A program made the position numbers and the translations under genes. The notes beneath the pieces were generated by a model, which was not told the origin of the DNA, did no database searches, and saw nothing but the letters and a program-made list of their open reading frames with translations. A stretch of 49,164 bases of DNA from Candidatus Staskawiczbacteria bacterium (GTDB lineage: Bacteria > Patescibacteriota > Minisyncoccia > Minisyncoccales > Staskawiczbacteraceae), in the NCBI GenBank assembly GCA_023245145.1, contig JAHFKW010000003.1:49659-98822 (forward strand). Direction: 5' to 3'. Shown piece by piece: positions 36,287-45,774 of this stretch; the stretch's first letter is position 1; each line of letters opens with the position of its first letter.

Positions 36287-36327
36287 CACTGCCTTCCTTT
36301 GCGCAAGCAAACGACGGCAGTTTTTTT
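36287..36327 (+). terminator. Terminator-like hairpin and T-tract abutting the NYN gene ATG
   Basis: ACTGCC...TTTGC-GCAA-GCAAA...GGCAGT followed by TTTTTT. Confidence 0.75.
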
Positions 36328-36888
36328 ATGGAAAGTAAAAGAATAATGATTTTTATTGATGGCGGGAATTTCTATTTTAAATTGAAAGAAATGTCCCAAA
36401 AGCTTAATAAAAGATACAGTCTTCTTAGTTTTAGGTTTAGAGATTTTTGTGAGTGGTTGGTCGGAGAAAATAAGTTATTGGAAATAAAATATTATCTTGG
36501 TGCAATAACCAGGGAATTAAATAACGAAAAAAGCGAAAAAATGTACACCAACCAGCAAAGGTTGTTTAGGAAGCTGCAAGCTCAAAATATCACCATTGTC
36601 TTGGGACAGCTCATCCGTCATCCCGATAAAACATATCACGAAAAAGGAGTTGATGTAAGAATGGCCGTGGAAATGATTAGATTTGCCAGAGAAGATAAGT
36701 ATGATGTAGCATACTTGTTAAGTTCGGATACCGATTTGGTGCCGGCGGTGGAAGAGGTTCGGGCTTTTGGTAAAAAAGTTACCTACGTTGGTTTTCCAAA
36801 GGGTCAGTCGTTTGGATTATCTAAAACTGCCAACGATGTTATTTTATTGAGGACGGAAGAGGTAGAAAAATTCTTAAAACTAGCTTAA
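36328..36888 (+). CDS. NYN domain (LabA/DUF88-like) protein, putative RNase
   Basis: 'IMIFIDGGNFYFKLKE', 'EKGVDVRMAVEMIRFAREDKYDVAYLLSSDTDLVPAVEEVRAFGKKVTYVGF'. Confidence 0.9.
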   Translation: MESKRIMIFIDGGNFYFKLKEMSQKLNKRYSLLSFRFRDFCEWLVGENKLLEIKYYLGAITRELNNEKSEKMYTNQQRLFRKLQAQNITIVLGQLIRHPDKTYHEKGVDVRMAVEMIRFAREDKYDVAYLLSSDTDLVPAVEEVRAFGKKVTYVGFPKGQSFGLSKTANDVILLRTEEVEKFLKLA

Positions 36889-36889
36889 T

Positions 36890-37843
36890 ATGGAATCGGT
36901 TCAGAATTTAAAAAAACGACTCAAATCAGTCGCCAATATCAAAAAAATCACCAAGGCCATGGAGTTGGTGGCGGCTACGAAAATGAGGAGGTCTCAGGAG
37001 ATTGCTTTAAGTTCCAGACCGTATGCCCTTGTTGCATTGGATTTATTGGCAAATTTGACATTGATAGAAAAAAGAAGGGGATTAAAAATGCCGGAGTTAC
37101 TTGAGCAAAGAAAAATCAAGAAAGTACTATTTGTGCTGGTGGCGTCAGATAAGGGGTTGGCAGGAGCATTTAATAGTTCGTTATTCAAAAAATTCGAAAA
37201 GTATATTGCAGAGAATAAGCAACACTACGAAAAAGAAGAAAAGATTTTTGCCGCGGTGGGTGAAAAATCTTTCCAATATTTATCAAAAAAGCATTGGAAT
37301 ATAGTCAAAAAGTTTGTTAATGTAGGGGATTACACCGCCATGGGGCAAGTACAACCCATCACCGATTTTATTATTACGGGGTATTTGGAAAAACAATGGG
37401 ATAGGGTAGTGGTATTTTCAACCCACTTTAAATCAGCTTTAAAACAGGAAGCAATGGTGAGGAGAGTCTTACCGGTTGATTTTGACCATGTGAAAGAAAC
37501 GGTTGGCGACATTATTCCGCAAACAGGAAAGTTTGCTGAACTCATGAAAAAACAAAATCTGGTATTTACGGGAAGCGAAAAAAGTGAAAAAGAGTACGTA
37601 ATAGAACCGACACCAGAGTTGGTATTGGAGCAATTGGCAAAACACTTACTTTTTATGCAGATTTACCACGTAATTTTAGAGGCCAATGCTTCCGAACATT
37701 CGGCTCGAAGAATGGCCATGAAAACCGCTTCTGATAATGCTAGTGATTTAGGTCAAACATTGAATTTACAGTATAATAAAGTCCGACAAGCAAGCATCAC
37801 TAATCAAATCATTGAAATTAGCGCGGGAGCGGAGGCGCAGACA

Positions 37844-37846
<3 letters not shown>
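36890..37846 (+). CDS. atpG: F1Fo ATP synthase subunit gamma
   Basis: 'LKKRLKSVANIKKITKAMELVAATKMRR', C-terminal 'MAMKTASDNASDLGQTLNLQYNKVRQASITNQIIEISAGAEA'. Confidence 0.95.
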
Positions 37847-39268
<1,422 letters not shown>

Positions 39269-39284
39269 TTTCTAATTTATAATA

Positions 39285-39524
39285 ATGAAGCTTTCGATAT
39301 TTTCTTTAAAGAAAATTTTATTTCAGGGCGAGGCTCTGTCTTTAAACTGCAAAACGCTTATGGGCGAGATTACCGTTTTAGATAATCACGAAACATTGAT
39401 TGGGGTATTAGCTTCGGGCATTGCCAAAGTTATTGATAATGGTAACCAAGAGCATTTTTTCGAAGTGGCATCAGGGTTTTTAGAAGTCAAAGAGAGTAAT
39501 GAGGTTAGGTGTCTTGTGGATTAA
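39285..39524 (+). CDS. atpC: F1Fo ATP synthase subunit epsilon, short form
   Basis: 79 aa, N-terminal beta-sandwich only: 'LNCKTLMGEITVLDNHETLIGVLASGIAKV'. Confidence 0.88.
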   Translation: MKLSIFSLKKILFQGEALSLNCKTLMGEITVLDNHETLIGVLASGIAKVIDNGNQEHFFEVASGFLEVKESNEVRCLVD

Positions 39525-39615
39525 ATACTTGACATTGTTTTTCTCTTTCGTGGTATAATTAGAGAAACGTAAAGGTCGCATTAATTAAAAAATTATTTAT
39601 AGTTTATTTAAAAAA

Positions 39616-39825
39616 ATGCAAAATATGAAATGGTTAGATATGGTTGCCCTTCTTTTATTAGTAGTTGGTGGCTTAAACTGGGGCATTATGGGACTAACAG
39701 GAGACACTAATGTTGTGTGGATGATTTTTGGCACTTGGCCAATGCTTGTTAGTCTAATTTATGTTTTAGTGGGATTGTCAGCAGTATACGTGGGCTGGAT
39801 GGCTATGATGAAAAAGGGAGCCTAG
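39616..39825 (+). CDS. DUF378 family membrane protein
   Basis: 'LDMVALLLLVVGGLNWGIMGLTGDTNVVWMIFG...SLIYVLVGLSAVYVGW'. Confidence 0.88.
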   Translation: MQNMKWLDMVALLLLVVGGLNWGIMGLTGDTNVVWMIFGTWPMLVSLIYVLVGLSAVYVGWMAMMKKGA

Positions 39826-39840
39826 TTCTTAAAATACAAA

Positions 39841-39879
39841 CAAAAAATCGTCCTTCAACAAGCTTAGGACGATTTTTTG
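39841..39879. terminator. Intrinsic terminator, likely bidirectional
   Basis: CAAAAAATCGTCCT...AGGACGATTTTTTG. Confidence 0.88.
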
Positions 39880-39892
39880 TTTGAGATACTAT

Positions 39893-40072
39893 TTAGTATC
39901 TTTTGGGTGGCCTGTTTTTTTTCCAGCAATCTAGGCAGTAAATCGGCCTGTCTGGGGCTGGTTCAAAAGGAAGCTCGGTGATTTCTTTTGCGCAGTCGGA
40001 GCACTTCCAATTTCCCTGTACTTTTGGGCGTGGGGCGAAACTTCCACCTCCGCCATTATTGTTATTGAACAT
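39893..40072 (-). CDS. Small two-CxxC zinc-ribbon protein, 59 aa, missing from the ORF track
   Basis: MFNNNNGGGGSFAPRPKVQGNWKCSDCAKEITELPFEPAPDRPIYCLDCWKKNRPPKRY. Confidence 0.85.
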   Translation of the reverse strand: MFNNNNGGGGSFAPRPKVQGNWKCSDCAKEITELPFEPAPDRPIYCLDCWKKNRPPKRY

Positions 40073-40094
40073 TCTTTTTTAATTTATGATGATT

Positions 40095-40124
40095 AAAACG
40101 ACCTTGGTGACTCAAGGTCGTTTT
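40095..40124 (-). promoter_or_regulatory. Hairpin in the predicted 5' leader of the zinc-ribbon gene
   Basis: AAAACGACCTTGGTGACTCAAGGTCGTTTT. Confidence 0.6.
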
Positions 40125-40144
40125 GCAACCCTTTGTCTAAGTTA

Positions 40145-40173
40145 ATGATACGCTTTGCAGAGTAGCGTGTCAA
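40145..40173 (-). promoter_or_regulatory. Promoter of the zinc-ribbon gene
   Basis: Minus strand TTGACA-17 nt-TATCAT. Confidence 0.75.
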
Positions 40174-40213
40174 CATTTACAGCTAAGATTAATTTGTTTA
40201 TTATGGAAATGAC

Positions 40214-41371
40214 ATGAAATTTCATATCTCTAAAAAATCAAAAATCAGCAATGCTCGGCTTGGCTTTATTGAAACAGAACATGGGGTGGTTGAAACTCCG
40301 TGTTTGGTGACTGTGGCAACCCAGGCCACGGTAAAGACCCTAACCAGTGAAGAAGTGCAAAAAGCTGGTTCACAAATTTTAATTGCCAACACATTTCATT
40401 TACACATTAAGCCCGGCGAACAGTTTTTAAAAAAGGCCGGTGGGATTCATCAATTTATGAATTGGAAGCGGCCGCTTATGACCGATTCCGGAGGGTTTCA
40501 AGTTTTTTCTTTGGGATTTGGGCGGGATCATGGTGTGGGTAAAATTTTAAAGGGGCAGAAGGATTTACAAATTGAATATGGGCATCAGCCAAAAAATATT
40601 AAAATCACGCAAGATGGAGTGTATTTTAATTCTCCAGTGGACGGTAGGCGACTTTTTATCGGACCAAAAGAGTCTATAAAAATTCAAGAATCCATCGGGG
40701 CCGATATTATTTTTGCTTTTGATGAATGTACCTCACCGGTAGCGAACCATGAATACACTAAAAAGTCTTTAGAAAAAACACACAAATGGGCTCAAGTTTG
40801 TTTAAAGGTGCATGCCGCCTCCGCCAAAGGCTCCGGCGGGCCGAGGCAAGCATTATTTGGCATCGTGCAAGGCGGAAAATTTAAAGACTTACGTATTGAG
40901 TCAGCTAAATTTATTGGTAGTTTGCCATTTGATGGGTTTGGCATTGGAGGGGAATTTGGCGATGACAAAACAAAAATGCCGAAAATGTTGGATTGGGTTA
41001 TTCAAGAATTGCCCGAAAAAAAACCCAGGCACTTATTGGGGATTGGCCATTTAGACGACATGGAAAAAATTATTAAGGCGGGCGTGGATACTTTTGACTG
41101 CACAGCTCCTACACATTATGCCAGACGCGGAGTAGCATTTACATCAGAGGGCAGGCTGAATATGCGCCAGCAAAAGTTTTTAAAAAAACGCGAGCCGTTG
41201 GATAAAAATTGTGTCTGCGAAGTTTGTTTAAATTATAAAAAAGATTACATTTGCCATTTACTGCGGGCAGGGGAGATTACGGCACTGCGATTAATTACCT
41301 TTCATAATCTACACTATTTTAACCAATACGTTGCCAATATAAGGGGAAAGATTAGAAAAGGGGAGATATAA
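40214..41371 (+). CDS. tgt: tRNA-guanine transglycosylase
   Basis: '[14 protein letters not shown]', '[15 protein letters not shown]', '[13 protein letters not shown]', zinc site '[18 protein letters not shown]'. Confidence 0.95.
   Translation: MKFHISKKSKISNARLGFIETEHGVVETPCLVTVATQATVKTLTSEEVQKAGSQILIANTFHLHIKPGEQFLKKAGGIHQFMNWKRPLMTDSGGFQVFSLGFGRDHGVGKILKGQKDLQIEYGHQPKNIKITQDGVYFNSPVDGRRLFIGPKESIKIQESIGADIIFAFDECTSPVANHEYTKKSLEKTHKWAQVCLKVHAASAKGSGGPRQALFGIVQGGKFKDLRIESAKFIGSLPFDGFGIGGEFGDDKTKMPKMLDWVIQELPEKKPRHLLGIGHLDDMEKIIKAGVDTFDCTAPTHYARRGVAFTSEGRLNMRQQKFLKKREPLDKNCVCEVCLNYKKDYICHLLRAGEITALRLITFHNLHYFNQYVANIRGKIRKGEI
40815..40839. repeat. In-frame GC-rich palindromic element within tgt
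   Basis: CCGCCTCCGCCAAAGGCTCCGGCGG encoding part of 'AASAKGSGG'. Confidence 0.85.
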
Positions 41372-41387
41372 GTGGTATAATTATTTT

Positions 41388-42005
41388 ATGGATAAAAAAA
41401 TACACACCTTGCCCGAGTTGCCCTATGCCTACGATGCGCTCGCGCCTTTTATTTCCAAAGAAATTATGGAATTGCATCATAGCAAGCATCATGCGGCTTA
41501 TATTAAAAATTTAAATGATGCGTTAGGTAAACATCCCGAACTATTTGAGAAAACAGTTGAAGATTTATTGAAGGATTTAGATGTTGTGCCAGAAGATATT
41601 CGCATGGCAGTTAAAAATAATGGTGGCGGGCATGTCAATCACAGTATGTTTTGGGAAACAATGTCACCAAAAGGTGGTGGAGAACTGACAGGAGTATTGG
41701 CAGAAGAAATTACAAAGACATTCGGTAGCTTTGAAGATTTTAAAGCCAAATTTAATGATGCCGGCGCTAAACGTTTTGGCAGTGGTTGGGTTTGGCTAGT
41801 TAGGACAAAAGAGGGAAAGCTGAATGTCCTATCAACGGCTAATCAAGATAATCCCATGTCGGAAGGACATTTTCCAATTATGGGTAACGACGTCTGGGAG
41901 CATGCCTATTATCTGCAGTACAAAAATGTCCGAGCCGATTATTTGAAAGCTTGGTGGAACGTAGTCAATTGGCAGGCAGTAGAAAAAAGATTTAATAATA
42001 TTTAA
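41388..42005 (+). CDS. sodA: Fe/Mn superoxide dismutase
   Basis: '[36 protein letters not shown]', '[28 protein letters not shown]'. Confidence 0.95.
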   Translation: MDKKIHTLPELPYAYDALAPFISKEIMELHHSKHHAAYIKNLNDALGKHPELFEKTVEDLLKDLDVVPEDIRMAVKNNGGGHVNHSMFWETMSPKGGGELTGVLAEEITKTFGSFEDFKAKFNDAGAKRFGSGWVWLVRTKEGKLNVLSTANQDNPMSEGHFPIMGNDVWEHAYYLQYKNVRADYLKAWWNVVNWQAVEKRFNNI

Positions 42006-42009
42006 ACTT

Positions 42010-42672
42010 ATGATAACTTTAGAAGACGTCAAAAAAAATGCGCAAATTTTGGAGTTCATTAATCAAACCGAAGAGGCTATGGAGGCTTTGCGTTATACTA
42101 ACCACGGCCGGCGTCATTCGGATGTGGTGGCCGAGCGTTGTATGCATATTGCTAAAGAGATGGGATTAAGTGATCGTGAAGCTGAATTGGCAGCGATTGC
42201 CGGCTTTTGCCACGACATGGGTAATTTTTTGACCCGAACTTATCATCATTTTTTTGGAGCCCAGCTTTTTTCACAAGTTTTTATTGGTAAATCTGATCCA
42301 AAAGAGTTGGCTATGATTATGCAAGCGATTAGCAACCACGACAAAGATGAAATGAATTTTGTGCATACCGTTTCCGCACTTTTGGTGCTGGCGGATAAAT
42401 CCGATGTCCACCGCAATCGGGTTTCAAAACAAAGCATGGAAGAAACCAAAGCCGATATTCATGACCGAGTGAATTGGGCTACCACGGAAAGCGGTCTGAA
42501 TGTGGATAACAAAACTAAAAAAATTGTGTTGAGCCTGAAAATTGACACTACTTTTTGTCCGATTATGGAATACTTTGAGATTTTTACGGAAAGAATGGAG
42601 TTTTGCAGGAAAGCCGCGCAGTTTTTAGGGTATAATTTCGGACTGCAAATCAATGACGTGGAATTACTGTAA
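42010..42672 (+). CDS. HD domain phosphohydrolase
   Basis: 'NHGRRHSDVVAERCMHIAKEMGL', 'AAIAGFCHDMGNF'. Confidence 0.88.
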   Translation: MITLEDVKKNAQILEFINQTEEAMEALRYTNHGRRHSDVVAERCMHIAKEMGLSDREAELAAIAGFCHDMGNFLTRTYHHFFGAQLFSQVFIGKSDPKELAMIMQAISNHDKDEMNFVHTVSALLVLADKSDVHRNRVSKQSMEETKADIHDRVNWATTESGLNVDNKTKKIVLSLKIDTTFCPIMEYFEIFTERMEFCRKAAQFLGYNFGLQINDVELL

Positions 42673-43127
42673 TGAAAGCTAAAGATTTTTTTGTGGTTTG
42701 TGATAATATTCGCAGTTTGGAAAATATCGGTTCTATTTTTAGGACGGCCGATGCACTGGGGGTAACTAAAATATATTTATGTGGAATTTCAGGCAAGCCA
42801 CCACATCAAAAAATCAGCAAAACAGCTTTGGGAGCAGAAAAAACCATTCCATGGGAATACTGCAAACAAACCTGGCGCTTAATCGAAAAATTACAACAGC
42901 AAAAAATACAAATCATTTCACTTGAACAAAGTAAAAACAGCGTTTTATATACAAAACTTAAACCGAAGTTTCCGCTGGCGTTGGTGATTGGCAACGAAGT
43001 GAAGGGAGTTTCCCAAAAAGCGCTTCAGCTTTCCAATAAAATAATACATTTGCCCATGCAAGGTAAGAAAGAATCGTTAAATGTTTCGGTGGCTTTTGGC
43101 GTGGCAGGATATCAAATAATGAAATAA
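42672..43127 (+). CDS. TrmH/SpoU family RNA methyltransferase
   Basis: 'NIRSLENIGSIFRTADALGVTKIYLCGISG', 'LALVIGNEVKGVS', 'LPMQGKKESLNVSVAFGVAGYQ'. Confidence 0.94.
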   Translation: MKAKDFFVVCDNIRSLENIGSIFRTADALGVTKIYLCGISGKPPHQKISKTALGAEKTIPWEYCKQTWRLIEKLQQQKIQIISLEQSKNSVLYTKLKPKFPLALVIGNEVKGVSQKALQLSNKIIHLPMQGKKESLNVSVAFGVAGYQIMK

Positions 43128-43128
43128 A

Positions 43129-43158
43129 AAAAAGCCACCCAGCGCATGCGCAAGGTGG
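43129..43158 (-). terminator. Intrinsic terminator of the 43171-43677 gene
   Basis: CCACC...GGTGG with inner AGCGCATGCGC; T-tract on minus. Confidence 0.75.
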
Positions 43159-43170
43159 TTTGTTGACGGG

Positions 43171-43677
43171 TTAGGTTGAACAGCGTCGAATGCATTCTTC
43201 CGCCGAAACCCTTTGTCCGACCTCTACAGATTTTATATCTTGCATGACTAGCAAAGATTTTTTTCTGATAAAGGCGGTGGCTTTAAATCGCAAAACTCTG
43301 TTTTTTCTAAAGAAATCCTGTACGGGGGTGTTTTCCGCTTTAACCACTATCGTAACGGCACCACCTGGACTCTTCCTGGAATCTGTGACTTGTTTTAGCA
43401 GTAATTCATATGGTTTATATGAAACCGAGATACGACTTGATTCTGCAATGAATTCTGCTATCGACGGGTAGTGGCAAACAAGGCCACCGATAATTTCGTC
43501 GTCATGAAGAAGTACGAACGCCTCCCATGCTTCATGGTAATAACGGGTTTTATACAGACATTGCTTTAGGCGATCTGGTTCTAACCCGAGATTACTATCT
43601 CTCGCTATCCTCTTGATTGTCGGTAAATCCCGTAAAATCATTTCTCTAATTCTCCAATTAGGTTCCTTTGATATCAC
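43171..43677 (-). CDS. GNAT-like N-acetyltransferase
   Basis: 'WRIREMILRDLPTIKRIARDSN...WEAFVLLHDDEIIGGLVCH...VKAENTPVQDFFRKNRVLRFKATAFIRKK'; GTG start. Confidence 0.6.
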   Translation of the reverse strand: MISKEPNWRIREMILRDLPTIKRIARDSNLGLEPDRLKQCLYKTRYYHEAWEAFVLLHDDEIIGGLVCHYPSIAEFIAESSRISVSYKPYELLLKQVTDSRKSPGGAVTIVVKAENTPVQDFFRKNRVLRFKATAFIRKKSLLVMQDIKSVEVGQRVSAEECIRRCST

Positions 43678-43731
43678 GAAGCACCTCCGTCCGTTGGGTT
43701 ATAACAAAGAGCGACAATCGACACTCAACTA

Positions 43732-43760
43732 ATGCTAAGCCCTGCCAATATGGAAGTCAA
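43732..43760 (-). promoter_or_regulatory. Promoter for 43171-43677
   Basis: Minus strand TTGACT-17 nt-TAGCAT. Confidence 0.6.
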
Positions 43761-43786
43761 GACCTTGTCCATGCTATAATAACCAC

Positions 43787-44212
43787 ATGATAAAGTTTCC
43801 CAAAAAAGTAATCTATGTTACGGCGGGGGCGGGTGTGGCATTGGCGGTACTAATTATTTTGTTTTTCGGAAATATTGGGATTATTAGTGTATTGTCTTTT
43901 TTTGAAAAGCCAGATCCCTATATTGGTAAGATAGTGCTTTTTTACGGCAATGGCTGTGAGCAGTGTCAAAAGGTGGATGATTTTATTAAGACTAATAAAG
44001 TAAAGACTAAAGTTTCATTTGAAGAGGTTGAAGTGTTTGATAATAGGGATAATGCCAAGATACTGATTCATAAGGCTAAATTTTGCGGTTTGAGCGAGAA
44101 AGATTTGGGGGTACCTTTTTTGTGGGATGATCAATTTGGAAAATGCGTATATGGCTATGCTGATGTCATTAAATTTTTTCAGGAAAAGCTCAAAAAAGTC
44201 TTGAAACCTTGA
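43787..44212 (+). CDS. Membrane-anchored thioredoxin/glutaredoxin-fold protein (CEQC)
   Basis: N-terminal TM; 'IVLFYGNGCEQCQKVDDFIKTNKV'. Confidence 0.75.
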   Translation: MIKFPKKVIYVTAGAGVALAVLIILFFGNIGIISVLSFFEKPDPYIGKIVLFYGNGCEQCQKVDDFIKTNKVKTKVSFEEVEVFDNRDNAKILIHKAKFCGLSEKDLGVPFLWDDQFGKCVYGYADVIKFFQEKLKKVLKP

Positions 44213-44296
44213 CATGACAGTTGACATTCGGGGTATATAGGCTAAAATGACCTAAAGTGTAGATAAATTCAAAATGAGTACAAGGTCGAAACAAAT

Positions 44297-44383
44297 TAGA
44301 AGCTAGTATCTAGAAGCTAGAATCTAGAGTACGGCAAATAAATAATTCTAGATTCTAAATACTAGATTCTAGATTCTCAAAAA
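44297..44383. repeat. TCTAGATTCTAG palindromic word array upstream of DUF5679-like gene
   Basis: Perfect 11-bp inverted repeat TAGAATCTAGA (44318-44328)/TCTAGATTCTA (44347-44357) plus further copies. Confidence 0.88.
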
Positions 44384-44548
44384 ATGGCAACAGAAGCATA
44401 TTGTGTAAAGTGCAAGGCAAAACGAATGATGAAAGACGCCAAAGAGGTTTCCATGAAGGGGAAGGGTGGAAAAACCAGAGCGGCTATGACGGGGACCTGT
44501 GAAAAATGCGGCACAAAAATGTTTAGGATTATGGGAGTCAAGAAATAA
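44384..44548 (+). CDS. DUF5679-like small zinc-ribbon protein, 54 aa, missing from the ORF track
   Basis: MATEAYCVKCKAKRMMKDAKEVSMKGKGGKTRAAMTGTCEKCGTKMFRIMGVKK. Confidence 0.9.
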   Translation: MATEAYCVKCKAKRMMKDAKEVSMKGKGGKTRAAMTGTCEKCGTKMFRIMGVKK

Positions 44549-44571
44549 TATTATTAAAATAAATTAAAAAC

Positions 44572-44829
44572 ATGCCAAGAAAAGCAAATCCAGCGTTGCT
44601 CAAGCCCTACAATCTTTCTGCTGATTTGGAAGCAGTAGTGGGCAAAGGGCCAATGAGCCGAGGACAGGTAGTAAAAAAGATTTGGGAATACATTAAAAAG
44701 GGTAATATGCAAAATCCGGCCAATAAAAGAAATATTATTGCCGATGCAAAATTAAAAGTTATTTTTGGGGGCAAGGGTGAAGTAACCATGTTTGAAATGA
44801 CAAAATTGGTTTCCAAGCACCTTACTTAA
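44572..44829 (+). CDS. SWIB/MDM2 domain protein
   Basis: 'LKPYNLSADLEAVVGKGPMSRGQVVKKIWEYIKKGNMQNPANKRNIIADAKLKVIFGGKGEVTMFEMTKLVSKHL'. Confidence 0.94.
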   Translation: MPRKANPALLKPYNLSADLEAVVGKGPMSRGQVVKKIWEYIKKGNMQNPANKRNIIADAKLKVIFGGKGEVTMFEMTKLVSKHLT

Positions 44830-44837
44830 TAGTCATC

Positions 44838-44871
44838 AAAAAACACTGGCCAAGGTCGGTGTTTTTTGATA
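44838..44871 (+). terminator. Intrinsic terminator
   Basis: AAAAAACACTGGCCAAGGTCGGTGTTTTTT. Confidence 0.75.
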
Positions 44872-44880
44872 CAATAATCA

Positions 44881-45489
44881 ATGATGAAAAATAATAAAAC
44901 AAAAGAATTACTGGGTGAGCGAACCGTTATGCTCATCAAGCCCGACGGAGTTAAGCGCGGATTGATTGGCGAATGTATCCGGAGAGTTGAACAGCGTGGC
45001 TTAAAAATCATTGCCATCAAAATGATGGTGGTGGATAAAGAACACGCTCGCAAACATTATCCCGGCACAGAAGATTGGCTTCGTGGCATGGGAGTAAAAA
45101 CTTTGGATACCTATGCCAAATACAATAAAGATCCAATCAAAGAATTAGGAACGGCTGATTCTCTTAAAATTGGTAATATGATATATGATTGGAATGTAGA
45201 TTTATTTACATCGGGTCCGGTAGTTGCGATGTTAATTTCCGGCATTCATGCCATTGATATGGTTCGTAAAATTGTTGGAAAAACAGTACCGGCTTTAGCC
45301 GACATGGGGACAATTCGCGGAGATTATTCGGTAGATTCTCCGGTTTTGGCCAATCAGGCCAAGCGTGCCATGCGTAATGTTGTTCATGCTTCGGGGGATT
45401 TTGTTGAGGCAGACCACGAAGTTACGCATTGGTTTTTGCCTTCAGAAATTCATGACTACATCCGATCCGAAGAAGAGGTCATGTTTTAG
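44881..45489 (+). CDS. ndk: Nucleoside-diphosphate kinase with internal insertion
   Basis: 'ERTVMLIKPDGVKRGLIGECIRRVEQRGLKIIAIKMM', 'ADMGTIRGDYSVDS', 'RNVVHASGDFVEADHEV'. Confidence 0.94.
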   Translation: MMKNNKTKELLGERTVMLIKPDGVKRGLIGECIRRVEQRGLKIIAIKMMVVDKEHARKHYPGTEDWLRGMGVKTLDTYAKYNKDPIKELGTADSLKIGNMIYDWNVDLFTSGPVVAMLISGIHAIDMVRKIVGKTVPALADMGTIRGDYSVDSPVLANQAKRAMRNVVHASGDFVEADHEVTHWFLPSEIHDYIRSEEEVMF

Positions 45490-45505
45490 TGAATAAGTTT
45501 TCCAC

Positions 45506-45534
45506 TGGACAGACTTTTTTTAAAGGATTACAAT
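45506..45534 (+). promoter_or_regulatory. Promoter of the putative ncRNA
   Basis: TGGACA-17 nt-TACAAT, predicted start about 45541. Confidence 0.7.
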
Positions 45535-45540
45535 AATAGT

Positions 45541-45700
45541 AGCTCTGAAGTTTCACAAGAATTCTATATTACCTTATTTTAAGGGAGTTCAATATTTGTT
45601 CTGGCCTTGGCCTGAACGTGAGAACACCCACTTAGATTTTCATAGAATCTAAAAGGGCTCCAGAGCAACAAAAAACCACCGTAAGGCGGTTTTTTGTTGC
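45541..45700 (+). ncRNA. Putative structured non-coding RNA, family unknown
   Basis: Closing stem GCTCTG (45542-45547)/CAGAGC (45661-45666), internal hairpins, own promoter and terminator. Confidence 0.55.
45667..45698 (+). terminator. Intrinsic terminator
   Basis: AACAAAAAACCACC-GTAA-GGCGGTTTTTTGTT. Confidence 0.9.
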
Positions 45701-45774
45701 TTTTTTTATCCACACTATCGCACGTTGTTGATATTTTATTCGCGTGTTAAAATGTATCAATAAGCAATTAAAAA

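Noticed and set aside
40812-41054. 80-aa alternate-frame ORF in tgt
   Set aside because: Lies wholly inside tgt; no independent support.
44297-44383. Possible CRISPR array at the TCTAGATTCTAG repeats
   Set aside because: Units are short, palindromic, irregularly spaced and without uniform spacers; no cas genes.
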